In this document: one piece after another, positions 51,495 to 60,208 of the stretch
How the letters are laid out: each line of letters starts with the position of its first letter
Numbering within the stretch: position 1 is the stretch's first letter
Source: Flavobacteriales bacterium
GTDB taxonomy: Bacteria; Bacteroidota; Bacteroidia; JACJYZ01
Reading direction: 5' to 3'
DNA length: 64,000 nucleotides
Assembly: GCA_020635855.1 (NCBI GenBank)
Contig: JACJYZ010000002.1
Span: forward strand, 1,550,001-1,614,000
Translations under genes and position numbers: made by a program
The notes under the pieces: model-generated
Seen by the model: the letters and a program-made list of their open reading frames with translations, nothing else
Database searches by the model: none
Told to the model about the DNA's origin: nothing

Positions 51495-51692
51495 TGCCAC
51501 GAAGACTCTAAGGCACGAAGGTTTGCTGTGCGAACTTTTCCTGGTGCACTGGAGGTAAAAAGTCCGGCGGAGCCTGCAGAACCTACCTGCTGATGCACAG
51601 GCTAGCGTGATAGCAGGCAGGCATGACCACCATCGAAGTCGTAGGGTTTCTGAGTGGAAATATCATCATACTTTCTTCGTGCCTTTGTGGCA
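51495..51692. repeat. Inverted-repeat-bounded intergenic element, copy 1
   Basis: Left arm TGCCACGAAG with GGCACGAAG (51495-51520) and right arm ending GCCTTTGTGGCA (51671-51692) are inverted copies. The interior is non-coding and GC-rich, with CCTGC/GCAGG motifs. It fills the whole gap between two convergent genes. Related arms occur at 59069-59214 and 62411-62466. Confidence 0.6.
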
Positions 51693-51701
51693 ATCACACA
51701 A

Positions 51702-52820
51702 TCACGCATTCTTCCTGTAGTTCAGGATCGCCAGGGTATTGAATACCAAGGCCAGCAGGGCGATGATACCCAGGTTGTATGCGATGTCGCTAACGCCGCT
51801 TCCTTTCAAAACCACCATCCGCATCACTTCAATGAAGTAGCTGACGGGGTTGAGGTGCGCGATCACCTGCGCCCATTCCGGCATGCTCTCGATGGGGGTG
51901 AACAGGCCGCTCATCAAGTTGAAGATCATGATAAAGAAGAAGGACACCGACATGGCCTGCTGCTGGGTGGCCGCAAACGTGGAGATGAGAAGTCCGAGTC
52001 CCAATACCGCCAGCAGGTACACCGCCAGGAATCCATACAGCAATCCTATATTACCCAGGGGCACGATGCCGTACACCAGTCGGGCGATGGTGAGCCCGAT
52101 GGTGAACACGATCATCGACAGCACCCAGAAAGGGATGAGTTTGCCGAGGATGAAGTGGACTTTCCCGATGGGTGTCACATTGATCTGTTCGATGGTTCCG
52201 ATCTCTTTTTCCCTTACGATATTGAGTGCGCACATCATACTCCCGATCATGGTCACCAGCATCACCAGGATACCAGGCACCATGAACACCTTGTAGCTCA
52301 TCAGCGGGTTGTACCAGTTGGATGAGGTGAGTGAGATGACGGGTACCGGGTTGAACTCCGGCTGGTGCATCCATTCCGAACGTATGTTGTTGTTGAAGTT
52401 CATGAGGATGCGCCCCATGTATGCAGCGCCAACAATGGCCTTGGTGCCGTTGATGGCGTTCACGGCCATATACACGGGGGCTTCCTGGTCACGCACCAGT
52501 TGTTGTTCAAACTGCGGCGGGATCTGCAGCACGAGGTCGGCTTCGTTGTCTTCGACCAACGTGAGGCTTTGCTTGTAATTGGTGTTGTAGTCTGCCAGGA
52601 TGAAGTAACCGGAGGAGGTAATGCTTTCCACCAGGTCGTGCGCGTAGGTGGAGTGGTCCTGGTCTACCACGGCGATGCGGATGTTCTTTACTTCATAGTC
52701 GGCCGCCATCGGCAACACGATCAGCTGAATCATCGGCGCCACCAGGATCATGCGCAGGATGGCCGGATCCCTAAAGATCTGGCGGAATTCCTTTTGAAGC
52801 AGAAATTTGATGGTGCGCAT
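51702..52820 (-). CDS. ABC-2 type efflux permease (YhhJ/YbhR-like)
   Basis: 372 residues from the ATG at 52820 (MRTIKFLLQKEFRQIFRDP). An in-frame start at 52877 adds 19 residues that run into a repeat and is rejected. One N-terminal and five C-terminal membrane segments, with an extracytoplasmic loop of about 140 residues, as in the ABC2_membrane_3 family; REKEIGTIEQINVTPI is the typical cytoplasmic coupling motif. It pairs with the similar permease at 53030 but is separated from it by a dispersed repeat. Likely exports a hydrophobic compound or lipid with the upstream ATPases, HlyD and TolC. Confidence 0.9.
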   Translation of the reverse strand: MRTIKFLLQKEFRQIFRDPAILRMILVAPMIQLIVLPMAADYEVKNIRIAVVDQDHSTYAHDLVESITSSGYFILADYNTNYKQSLTLVEDNEADLVLQIPPQFEQQLVRDQEAPVYMAVNAINGTKAIVGAAYMGRILMNFNNNIRSEWMHQPEFNPVPVISLTSSNWYNPLMSYKVFMVPGILVMLVTMIGSMMCALNIVREKEIGTIEQINVTPIGKVHFILGKLIPFWVLSMIVFTIGLTIARLVYGIVPLGNIGLLYGFLAVYLLAVLGLGLLISTFAATQQQAMSVSFFFIMIFNLMSGLFTPIESMPEWAQVIAHLNPVSYFIEVMRMVVLKGSGVSDIAYNLGIIALLALVFNTLAILNYRKNA

Positions 52821-52871
52821 GGTTGTTCGATGTTCGTTATTCGTTATGTCTTCCTGACTTTGGCGGAAGAG

Positions 52872-52992
52872 GGTCAATAGTCATTGGTCAATAGTCATTG
52901 GTCAATAGTTGGATGCATGTAGGTTGGCATTTCCGCGACCGGGAGTGTACCATTGACCGCGCAGCAAATTGACGGCGAAGCCTATTGACCAC
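52872..52992. repeat. Dispersed intergenic repeat, copy A
   Basis: Three tandem units of GGTCAATAGTCATT (14-base period, the third partial, 52872-52910), followed by the module containing CATTGACCGCGCAGCAAA and ACGGCGAAGCC (52951-52992). Related to copies B, C and D. It lies inside the efflux operon between the two permease genes. Confidence 0.7.
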
Positions 52993-53029
52993 CAATCGTA
53001 ATTCGTCATTATTAATTCGTCATTCAACA

Positions 53030-54151
53030 TCACTCCAATCGTATTTTGAAATTCTTCCTGCAAACCAGCATAAGTACCAGCGTCATGCCTACCAGGATCA
53101 GGGTTTCTTTCCAGATGTGTTCGAAGCCGAGGCCTTTGATCATGATGGATTTAACGATGATATAAAACCATTTGCTGGGAACGATGTTCGACAGTATCTG
53201 TAGCGGAAGGGGCATGTTTTCAATGGGAAAGATGAAACCGCTCAGCAGCATGGTCGGTAGCATGGTGGCCATTACAGATGCGAACATAGCGGTTTGCTGG
53301 GTTTTTGAAATGATGGAGATGAGCAGTCCCAGCGACAACCCCGTGATCACAAACAGCAGGCTTTCGGTGTATAGCAGCACGATGCTTCCCTGCACGGGCA
53401 ATCCCAGCAGAAAACGGCTCAGCAGGAGAATGGATGTAACGTTGAACAGGGAGATCAGCAGGTAGGGAATGAATTTGCTCACGATCACCATCATGGGTTT
53501 GAAAGGGGAGACCAGCAGGATTTCCATGGTGCCCAGTTCTTTTTCGCGCACGATGGAGATGGCGGTCATCATCACGCATATCAGCAGCATGATCATGGCC
53601 ATCATGCCCGGGATGAAGGTATGTTCTCCTTTGAGTTGCGGATTGTACAGCATGCGGATGCGGGGTACCACACGGTATGGGATCGACGAGGTGGCCATCA
53701 TGTCTTGCTGGTAATCGCCGATGATGGAGGTGAGGTAATTGTCGATGGTGGTGGCGGTGTTCAGTTCACTGGCATCGGTGATGATCTGAACGGTCATATC
53801 ATGCTGGTGGAATAGGGCGTCTGCTGCGCGTGGCGGGAAGATCAGGGCCGCTTTGATCTTGCCTTCCCTGAATGCGGCTTCCAGTTGTTCCTTGTTGTTG
53901 AGCGCCCGGTCGATGTCGAAATACTTGCTGGCATCTATCCGCCGGGTGATGCCCATGGATGTTTCGTCTTTGGCATCGTCGACGATGGCGATGTGCGCGT
54001 GTTTCACTTCGTTGGTGAGGGCGAAACCGAAGAGGATGATCTGTACGATGGGCAGGCCAAACAGCATCAGCAATGTTTTCCTGTCGCGGAATACATGGTA
54101 GAATTCCTTGCGAATGAATGACAGCAGCTGTTCGAGTTGTTTCGCTTTCAT
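53030..54151 (-). CDS. ABC-2 type efflux permease (YbhS-like)
   Basis: 373 residues with the same topology as the neighbouring permease: one N-terminal helix, a large extracytoplasmic loop, five C-terminal helices and the cytoplasmic motif REKELGTMEILLVSPFKP. The start codon overlaps the stop of the second ATPase gene by one base (TGATG), so translation is coupled. The two permeases probably form a heterodimer driven by the two ATPases, as in the YbhFSR exporter. Confidence 0.92.
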   Translation of the reverse strand: MKAKQLEQLLSFIRKEFYHVFRDRKTLLMLFGLPIVQIILFGFALTNEVKHAHIAIVDDAKDETSMGITRRIDASKYFDIDRALNNKEQLEAAFREGKIKAALIFPPRAADALFHQHDMTVQIITDASELNTATTIDNYLTSIIGDYQQDMMATSSIPYRVVPRIRMLYNPQLKGEHTFIPGMMAMIMLLICVMMTAISIVREKELGTMEILLVSPFKPMMVIVSKFIPYLLISLFNVTSILLLSRFLLGLPVQGSIVLLYTESLLFVITGLSLGLLISIISKTQQTAMFASVMATMLPTMLLSGFIFPIENMPLPLQILSNIVPSKWFYIIVKSIMIKGLGFEHIWKETLILVGMTLVLMLVCRKNFKIRLE

Positions 54152-54894
54152 CAGTCGGCTTGTCGTTTGGCGCCCCTGGCCAGGATGCGGAAGACCTCAT
54201 CCATGGAATCGGCATTGTATTTTTCTTTGAGTTGTGCGGGTGCATCGAGTGCTTCGATGTTGCCGTCGACCATGATGGACACGCGGTCGCAATACTCGCT
54301 TTCATCCATGTAGTGGGTGGTCACGAATACTGTTACTCCACGGTTGGCCGCTTCATATATCAGGTCCCAGAACTGGCGGCGCACAACGGGGTCCACACCA
54401 CCTGTGGGTTCGTCGAGGAACACGATGCGGGGTTCATGCACGATGGCCACGGAGAAAGCCAGCTTTTGTTTCCATCCGAGGGGAAGTTCCCCCACTTTCT
54501 TTTTGCGTTCGTTTTCAAGTCCGAGGCGTTGCACCAGGTTTTCCGATTTCTCTTTGATGTCGCGATCCGAGAGTCCGTAGATGCCGGCATAGAACTGGAT
54601 GTTTTCCAGCACGGTGAGGTCTTCATACAGGGAGAATCGCTGGCTCATGTATCCGATGCGTTGCTTGATGCGGTTGGCTTCGGTGTATACATCAAAACCG
54701 GCCACGGTGGCTTTTCCGTCGCTGGGTGTGAGCAGTCCGCACAGCATGCGCATGGCGGTTGTTTTTCCCGCGCCATTGGCTCCCAGGAAACCGAAGATCT
54801 CGCCCTCGTGTACATCGAACGTGAGTTCGTTGGCGGCCACGAAATGCCCGAAGCGTTTGGTGAGTTTCTCGGTATGGATCACAATGTCTTTCAT
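54151..54894 (-). CDS. ABC transporter ATPase
   Basis: 247 residues. Walker A GANGAGKTT (near residue 38), a Q loop, a signature replaced by LPLGWKQKLAFSVA (the canonical LSGGQ reads LPLGWKQ), Walker B IVFLDEPTGGVDP and the H-loop TTHYMDE. The altered signature is common in YbhF/NatA-type exporters. It overlaps the first ATPase gene by 4 bases (54891-54894) and the permease gene by 1. Confidence 0.93.
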   Translation of the reverse strand: MKDIVIHTEKLTKRFGHFVAANELTFDVHEGEIFGFLGANGAGKTTAMRMLCGLLTPSDGKATVAGFDVYTEANRIKQRIGYMSQRFSLYEDLTVLENIQFYAGIYGLSDRDIKEKSENLVQRLGLENERKKKVGELPLGWKQKLAFSVAIVHEPRIVFLDEPTGGVDPVVRRQFWDLIYEAANRGVTVFVTTHYMDESEYCDRVSIMVDGNIEALDAPAQLKEKYNADSMDEVFRILARGAKRQAD

Positions 54895-55823
54895 GCGGCC
54901 TGGGTTTCGCCTGTCATCAAACGGATGAAGCAGTCTTCGATGGTAGGGGAGGCGGGAGACAGTTCGAGTTGTTCGTGTCCGCCGTGCATCAGTTGGGCCT
55001 TGATCTTTTCCAGGGATGCTTCATCGCTTTCACGGAAAACGCAGTGGGCGTATTCGCCGAAGGCATAGCAGCTGGATGTTTCCGGCATGGCGCGGAGGTC
55101 GCGGATCAAGGCATACATGTTGGACGACCGGGCCTGGAACAGCGGATCGGGGTATGCATTTACAATGGCTTGTGGGGTATCTACAGACAGGATGCTTCCG
55201 CCCTGTATTAGTCCTACGCGGTCACACAGGTTGGCTTCGTCCATGTACGGCGTGGAGACCAGGATGGTGATGCCCTGTTCTTTGAGTCGCTTCAGCATCT
55301 CCCAGAATTCTTTTCTGGAAACGGCATCCACGCCGGTGGTGGGCTCGTCCAGGAAAAGCACGGTGGGCTTGTGGATGAGGGCGCAGCTCAGTGCGAGCTT
55401 CTGTTTCATACCGCCTGATAGCTGTCCGGCACGCCGGTTTTTGAACGGCTCGATCTGCACGTAAATGTCTTTGATCAGGTCGTAGTTCTCACGGATGGTG
55501 GTGCCGAAAACGGTGGCGAAGAAAGAGAGGTTTTCCTCCACGGTGAGGTCTTGGTAGAGAGAGAACTTGCCGGGCATGTAACCTACCTGCTTGCGGATTT
55601 GTTCGTAATCTTTAACCACGTCGAGTCCGTTCACGGTAGCGGTGCCACTGTCGGGCAACAGCAAGGTGGTGAGCATGCGGAAGATGCTGGTTTTCCCTGC
55701 ACCGTCGGGGCCAATCAGTCCGAATAGCTGTCCCGCCGGAATGTCAAGCGACACCTCGTTCACAGCCAGCACCTGGCCTTCTTCGTAGGTTTTCTTGAGC
55801 TTGTTGAGGGTAACGGCGGGCAT
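54891..55823 (-). CDS. ABC transporter ATPase
   Basis: 310 residues from the ATG at 55823 (MPAVTLNKLKKTYEEGQVLA). The in-frame ATG at 55880 adds 19 Gln/Thr-rich residues translated from intergenic repeat sequence and is unlikely. Walker A GPDGAGKTS, signature LSGGMKQKLALSC, Walker B VLFLDEPTTGVD, H-loop STPYMDE with Y at the usual histidine neighbourhood. Partner of the second ATPase. In YbhF these two domains are one polypeptide; here they are split in two overlapping genes. Confidence 0.92.
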   Translation of the reverse strand: MPAVTLNKLKKTYEEGQVLAVNEVSLDIPAGQLFGLIGPDGAGKTSIFRMLTTLLLPDSGTATVNGLDVVKDYEQIRKQVGYMPGKFSLYQDLTVEENLSFFATVFGTTIRENYDLIKDIYVQIEPFKNRRAGQLSGGMKQKLALSCALIHKPTVLFLDEPTTGVDAVSRKEFWEMLKRLKEQGITILVSTPYMDEANLCDRVGLIQGGSILSVDTPQAIVNAYPDPLFQARSSNMYALIRDLRAMPETSSCYAFGEYAHCVFRESDEASLEKIKAQLMHGGHEQLELSPASPTIEDCFIRLMTGETQAA

Positions 55824-55865
55824 GGTTGGGTTTGTGGTTTGTTGTTTCTGGTTTGTGGTTGTTAG

Positions 55866-56014
55866 TTGGTCAATAGTCAATAGTCAATGGTCAATGGCCT
55901 GCCCGACCGTAACGAAGTGTAGGCGGGTCAATGGTCGGTAGTTGGTGGCATGTCGGCTACTATTGACGCGACCGCAGGGAGCCATTGACCGCGTAGCAAA
56001 TTCACGGCGAAGCC
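55866..56014. repeat. Dispersed intergenic repeat, copy B
   Basis: Tandem GTCAATAGTCAATGG units, then the module with CCGACCGTAACGAAGTGTAG and GGCGGGTCAATGG, then GACGCGACCGCAGGGAG, CATTGACCGCGTAGCAAA and ACGGCGAAGCC. It carries all the modules also seen in copies A and D and sits between the HlyD and first ATPase genes of the efflux operon. Confidence 0.72.
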
Positions 56015-56089
56015 CATTTTCCAACGTTCCCCTCCTACATATTACCCGGTATAAATATGTCCGACCCATTTCTAATTTCTAATTCCTAA

Positions 56090-56995
56090 TTATAATTTAA
56101 TCTCCCCGTACATTCCGATTTTCAGCAGCCCGTCCGGGTTGTTCACCTTTACCTTGATCGCATACACCAGGTTGGCGCGTTCGTCTTTTGTCTGGATGGT
56201 TTTCGGGGTGAATTCGGCCTTGTCGCTGATCCATGAAATGGTGCCGGGATGTTCGGTGTATCCGCCATCGGGTGCATCCACAAATACATGTACCTGTTGG
56301 TTGAGTTTGATGGCCGGCAGCTGGTCGCCCGTCACATACACGCGGAGGGTGAGCGAGCTGAGATCGGCGATCTTGTATAGCGGCTTGCCCGGCGCGGTGA
56401 GCTCATGGGCATGGGCGTAGTTGGCGATCACTGTTCCGTTCACGGGGTTCACCAGCCTGCATTTGGCGATCTGGTCATTCACCTGGTCGATCTGTGCCAT
56501 GAAGGGGTTCGATTGCAGGGTGATGCTTTCGGAGGTGATCGACAGGGATGAGTGCATGGCTTCGCGCTGGCGGTTGATCACGTCGATCTGGTTGTTCACG
56601 TCGTCGAGTTGTTTTTGCGGCGCCGCCTTGTCGGCCACCAGTCGCTGCATGCGTGCCTGTTCTGTTTTGGCGGCTTCCAGCTGGGCGTCGAGTGCTGCCA
56701 GTTGTGTGGCCACGTTCGGGCGTTGACTGAGCACAGCCAGCATTTGCAGGCGCAGTTGTTTTTTCTTGAGGGTCAGCTGGAGGCTGTCGACATAGCCCAC
56801 ATCATCGCCGGCTTTGAAGACATCGCCTTCCTCCACATCGTATCGCATCAATTCGCCGGAAGCCTGGGAAGACACGAGTGTTTCCACTGCTTCAAAGGCG
56901 CCGGATGCGTCGAAGTCGTTATCGCCTTTGCGGCATTGGGTCAGCAGCATCACGCTGCACAACAACAGGCTGAACTTTTTCATGGTATGTGGCAT
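56090..56995 (-). CDS. HlyD-type membrane fusion protein (periplasmic adaptor), lipoprotein
   Basis: 301 residues. Signal peptide with lipobox (LLLCSVMLLTQC), so the adaptor is lipid-anchored. Biotinyl-lipoyl-like and coiled-coil parts (about 30-165: LKKKQLRLQMLAVLSQ and LEAAKTEQARMQRLV) and a C-terminal beta barrel (LRVYVTGDQLPAIKL, NPDGLLKIGMYGEIKL). The ATG at 56995 overlaps the TolC stop (TAATG); another ATG at 56983 gives a more standard signal peptide. Links the inner-membrane ABC exporter to TolC. Confidence 0.9.
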   Translation of the reverse strand: MPHTMKKFSLLLCSVMLLTQCRKGDNDFDASGAFEAVETLVSSQASGELMRYDVEEGDVFKAGDDVGYVDSLQLTLKKKQLRLQMLAVLSQRPNVATQLAALDAQLEAAKTEQARMQRLVADKAAPQKQLDDVNNQIDVINRQREAMHSSLSITSESITLQSNPFMAQIDQVNDQIAKCRLVNPVNGTVIANYAHAHELTAPGKPLYKIADLSSLTLRVYVTGDQLPAIKLNQQVHVFVDAPDGGYTEHPGTISWISDKAEFTPKTIQTKDERANLVYAIKVKVNNPDGLLKIGMYGEIKL

Positions 56996-58287
56996 TAATT
57001 TCCGAGTGTGTTTTGATATTGATATTGGGCCATGCGGAGTTGAACTTCATGCAGCATCTGATCTTGCTGTGCGCGGTTCTCCGCGTTCACTTCCGTGAGG
57101 TAGTCGTTCACGGTGATGGTGCCGTTCTCCAGTTTGGCTTTGGCGGCTGATTTGATGTTGCCTCTCAGCACCACAATTTCTTTGTCGCGTGAGAGCAGTC
57201 CCTGCAGCCGGGTCATTTCTTCGTTTTGCTTGGATGCCTGGAGTTGGGTGTTGAAGAGGAACACGTCGCGTTGTGTGTCAATCATCTGCTGGTTAATGGC
57301 GATGATTTTCTTTTGTCTGCCGGCAGTATAGAAGGCTGATACAGGCCATTGCAGCCGCACCCCGCCGATGTAGTAGGTGGCCAGGTCGGGAGAGAGCATG
57401 TTCAGGGGTGAGGGTTGTCCGATGCCGCCCTGGAAGAACAGGCCGATGCGTGGCAGTGTGCGTGCGGTCACCAGTTTCGACTGGATATCGAGGCGTTGTT
57501 TCTGCCGTTCGAAGAGTTCTGTTTCGGGGCGGTGTATGTCTTGTCCGGAAGGGGTCAGGCCCGCCGGTAGCTGAAGTTTGGCATCTGCCGGTACCTGCTG
57601 GCCGGTGAAGCGGGAGAGCATATCTGCATACGCCCGGCGGTTGGCCTCCAGGTCTACCTTGCGTTGGTCTGCCTGCAGGATGGCAACCTTGACAGCATCC
57701 GCATCCGCCTGGATGGCCACTTCATTGGCCACGAGGGATTGCATGCGGGTGAGGGTGGAGGAGAGGTCGTTCTGCAGCAATTCTATCTGTTGAAGTTGGG
57801 CATTGATCAGCAGCATGCCGAAGTAAAGTTGCTGCACACGTTCGTTTATCTGATAGAGGTCCACTTCCAGTTTCTGGGCATCCACGGCCGATGTGGCTTC
57901 CTCGTTCTTTTTGTTCCACTTCATGGTGGTGAGTTCGCTCACGGGCTGGTAGATCTCCGCATATACCTTGTATTGATCTTTGCTCACGCTCGGGATCTCC
58001 ACGTTGGGGATGGGTACTTCCACCTGGGTCACGTCCGACTGGTGGGTGGCCTGACCGGCGATGTTGATCTGCGGCAGGTAAGCGGCAGTGGCATTGGAGA
58101 GGGAGTATTCCTTGCTCTTTTCGATGAGGTCGTGCTGGCGGATCAGGGGATAGTTTTCCCGGGCGAGTTTGAGGCATGATTCCAGCGTGAGCGACTCCTG
58201 TGCAAAGACGGATGCCGGGGCGGCAATTGTGCAGATGAGGAGCAGGTGCCGGATTCGTTTGAAAACGGTAGCGGGTTGATGTTTCAT
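56995..58287 (-). CDS. TolC-family outer-membrane efflux protein
   Basis: 430 residues with signal peptide (RHLLLICTIAAPASVFAQE). Two long helical hairpin repeats (OEP domains, about 30-200 and 230-430) with LTLESCLKLARENYPLIRQ at the start and NGTITVNDYLTEVNAE near the end. Forms the outer-membrane channel for the ABC exporter. Its start overlaps the TetR stop by 4 bases and its stop overlaps the HlyD start. Confidence 0.92.
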   Translation of the reverse strand: MKHQPATVFKRIRHLLLICTIAAPASVFAQESLTLESCLKLARENYPLIRQHDLIEKSKEYSLSNATAAYLPQINIAGQATHQSDVTQVEVPIPNVEIPSVSKDQYKVYAEIYQPVSELTTMKWNKKNEEATSAVDAQKLEVDLYQINERVQQLYFGMLLINAQLQQIELLQNDLSSTLTRMQSLVANEVAIQADADAVKVAILQADQRKVDLEANRRAYADMLSRFTGQQVPADAKLQLPAGLTPSGQDIHRPETELFERQKQRLDIQSKLVTARTLPRIGLFFQGGIGQPSPLNMLSPDLATYYIGGVRLQWPVSAFYTAGRQKKIIAINQQMIDTQRDVFLFNTQLQASKQNEEMTRLQGLLSRDKEIVVLRGNIKSAAKAKLENGTITVNDYLTEVNAENRAQQDQMLHEVQLRMAQYQYQNTLGN

Positions 58288-58916
58288 CGCTTGGTAGGTT
58301 TTTTTTCAAGCATGGCGTTCATCCAGATGGGAATGAGCTGACGTCTTTCTTCGATCAGTTGTTTGTATTCCTTCTGGCTCACGCCGGAGAATTTTTTCAG
58401 GATAGGGGCTGCAATGAACGGAAAGATGGTCATGCCCATAAGGTTGGCCATCACGTGAAAGGTGTGCATGGGTTGCAGCTTACCGGCCGCCATGGCTTCT
58501 TCGATCTGTTCCATGAAATGCATGCGTGCCCGGCCGATGTTGCCATCCACCTTCTCCGGAAAGTCGGCTTTGCCGTGATGCATTTCACGGAGAATGAACA
58601 GGGGCAGGTCGGGAAATTGGGTGAGCAGGTCAATGTAGCCGGATGCGATGTGGGCCATTTTGTCCTGCACCGATGTGCTGTCGTCATTGAACAATCCGGC
58701 CATGCCCTTGATGAAGGTGGCCATGTTTTCCTGCATGATGATCTCGAAGAGTTTCTCTTTGCTGCGGAAGTAATAGTTCAGCAAGGCCAGGTTGATGCCG
58801 GCCTCTTCGGCGATCTCCCGCGTTTTGGTAGCGGCGAAACCTTTTTTGGTAAAGAGCTTGCGGCCGGCGGCTTTGATTTTTTCTTCGGTGGACTTATCGA
58901 CTTTCTTCGCGTTCAT
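58284..58916 (-). CDS. TetR-family transcriptional regulator
   Basis: 210 residues. N-terminal HTH (about 8-55: AAGRKLFTKKGFAATKTREIAEEAGINLALLNYYFRSKE, positions read in order) and a ligand-binding C-terminus (about 70-200). It is the first gene of the efflux operon, coupled to TolC by ATGA overlap, so it likely represses the whole operon until an exported compound binds it. An inverted repeat overlapping its promoter lies at 58960-58988. Confidence 0.93.
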   Translation of the reverse strand: MNAKKVDKSTEEKIKAAGRKLFTKKGFAATKTREIAEEAGINLALLNYYFRSKEKLFEIIMQENMATFIKGMAGLFNDDSTSVQDKMAHIASGYIDLLTQFPDLPLFILREMHHGKADFPEKVDGNIGRARMHFMEQIEEAMAAGKLQPMHTFHVMANLMGMTIFPFIAAPILKKFSGVSQKEYKQLIEERRQLIPIWMNAMLEKKPTKR

Positions 58917-58935
58917 GCATCACAGGTTGATGGAG

Positions 58936-58988
58936 CAAAGGTAAAGTCATTTTTCTGAATTAAACAAATGATTAAATTAAATGTTTAA
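58936..58988 (-). promoter_or_regulatory. Promoter and TetR-type operator of the efflux operon
   Basis: On the minus strand TTG (58967-58965), 21-base spacer, TACCTTTG (58943-58936), exact TAnnTTTG, 20 bases before the ATG. The TTG is inside an inverted repeat TTAAACA (58960-58966) / TGTTTAA (58982-58988) with 15-base spacing, as expected for TetR autorepression. Confidence 0.6.
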
Positions 58989-59027
58989 AAAAATACTTGG
59001 GTAAGATGGGGTAAGGTTTGCCACAAA

Positions 59028-59068
59028 CCTGCCTGCCATTGCTCCGGGCTTGGGTGTCGGCAGGCAGG
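59028..59068. repeat. Perfect hairpin CCTGCCTGCC / GGCAGGCAGG
   Basis: Perfect 10-base arms (59028-59037 and 59059-59068) around a 21-base loop, directly before inverted-repeat element copy 2. No T run, so not a terminator. Confidence 0.7.
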
Positions 59069-59214
59069 GACACGAAGGCTCAAAGAAAATGGTGTGTTGT
59101 GCGGAGGGCTTTTTGTGCTATTGTCTTAAGCAACTTGAAGACACAACGGTATTGCAGCAAGGACATGTAGATGCCATGGATGAAAGAAACTTTGTGTCTT
59201 TGTGCCTTCGTGGC
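59069..59214. repeat. Inverted-repeat-bounded intergenic element, copy 2
   Basis: Left arm GACACGAAGGCTCAAAG (59069-59085) and right arm CTTTGTGCCTTCGTGGC (59198-59214) are inverted copies of the same sequence as copy 1. Interior non-coding. It lies between the TetR gene and the second STAS-like gene. Confidence 0.6.
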
Positions 59215-59250
59215 TTAAAACAAAAAATCCCGCGTGTGCGGGAGGGGAAA

Positions 59251-59664
59251 TCATTTCTGGAATTTCTTCAGCCACTTACGGGCTTTGGCTTCGTCGGTAA
59301 AGAGACGGGCGGGGATGGGTGGTTTGTTGATCGTAAGGTATGCGTTGGCGATCAAGGCGGAAGCCATGGAGCGGGTTACGATGGCTTCTGCAAGTTTTAG
59401 TTCGTTGAGGCGTTTATGCTGTGCGATGTACTGTCTGACCTCCCTGGGAATATCCACGTAGCGATCATCCAGGTTGAACATCACAGGGTGGGGTACACCG
59501 TTGGTCAGTTGATCGAGTAACCGGGTGAGTTCATCAATGAAATCAATTCCTATCTGAATATGGTCTTCAAATATATGAGCGGCTTTGACCTCAACGATGC
59601 CATCCTCACAAAGCTCCATCGCGCATATGTCGTTGATCAGAACGAGATCGTGTTGGACAGACAT
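59251..59664 (-). CDS. STAS/SpoIIAA-like small protein (DUF7793-type), second copy
   Basis: 137 residues, no signal. Central VMFNLDDRYVDIPREVRQYI and the C-terminal signature PARLFTDEAKARKWLKKFQ correspond to those of the protein at 8423-8812, so the two are paralogues. Here it stands alone, surrounded by repeat elements, with no kinase nearby. It may be an unlinked partner of the 8.4 kb signalling operon or of another kinase. Confidence 0.68.
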   Translation of the reverse strand: MSVQHDLVLINDICAMELCEDGIVEVKAAHIFEDHIQIGIDFIDELTRLLDQLTNGVPHPVMFNLDDRYVDIPREVRQYIAQHKRLNELKLAEAIVTRSMASALIANAYLTINKPPIPARLFTDEAKARKWLKKFQK

Positions 59665-60208
59665 AATTTTTTGTGTTGGCAGTTAATGTTACGACGAACA
59701 GTCGGAAAGGATACATTAAAGACTCAAAAAGCCCGCTTAAGTTGCAATGTTTTTCAACGAAAGTCAATTTTGAATTGGGAAAAGTCCGTTAATTTTATCG
59801 CAATTATTGTAAATAAAGGACTGTCGCATCCAGTCCCGAACAAGAGCAAAACCTCCGAAAATGCCCAGTATTCTTAAACCACCGGCGCTCGTGCGACCGG
59901 TCGTTACCATCCGGATTTTGCAGTTGTGTTTGAACTGACGCAGTTGTGAAATAATACACCTAAGTGGGGTGGGGTACTGGAGGTGATACCTTATTCCGAA
60001 TCCAGGTAAATTTTTTTTCTGTCGGCAGACGGGGTGGGAGAGGTGTGTGAAATGACGAATGTCGAGTGGAGGGGACTATTCGCGCAGTAGCTGGTCAATG
60101 GTCATTAGTCAGTGGTCAATGGGTGGGATGTAGCATTGGCACGACCGGAGGGAGTTATTTACGCGCAGCAAATTTACCCGACTGAAAGGAGCGACCGGCA
60201 GCGCAGCT
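59665..60208. other. Intergenic region with repeat copy C, no gene seen
   Basis: About 540 bases. A GGACTG/CAGTCC hairpin near 59820 without a T run, then AT-rich sequence, then repeat copy C from 60091. No convincing reading frame or exact promoter pair. Confidence 0.4.
60091..60180. repeat. Dispersed intergenic repeat, copy C
   Basis: CTGGTCAATGGTCATTAGTC at the start, then CACGACCGGAGGGAGTTAT and ACGCGCAGCAAATTTAC, matching the modules of copies A and B in order but more diverged. The next bases continue with GACCGGCAGCGCAGC. Confidence 0.6.

Noticed and set aside
51588..51650. Possible CRISPR-like repeats of CCTGC/GCAGG
   Set aside because: Only a few short palindromic pieces, with no regular repeat-spacer layout and no cas gene.
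54118..55068. 316-residue plus-strand frame opposite two ABC ATPases
   Set aside because: It spans two well-supported overlapping genes on the other strand and has no domain pattern.
59810..59850. GGACTG/CAGTCC hairpin as a terminator
   Set aside because: There is no T run after it on either strand.
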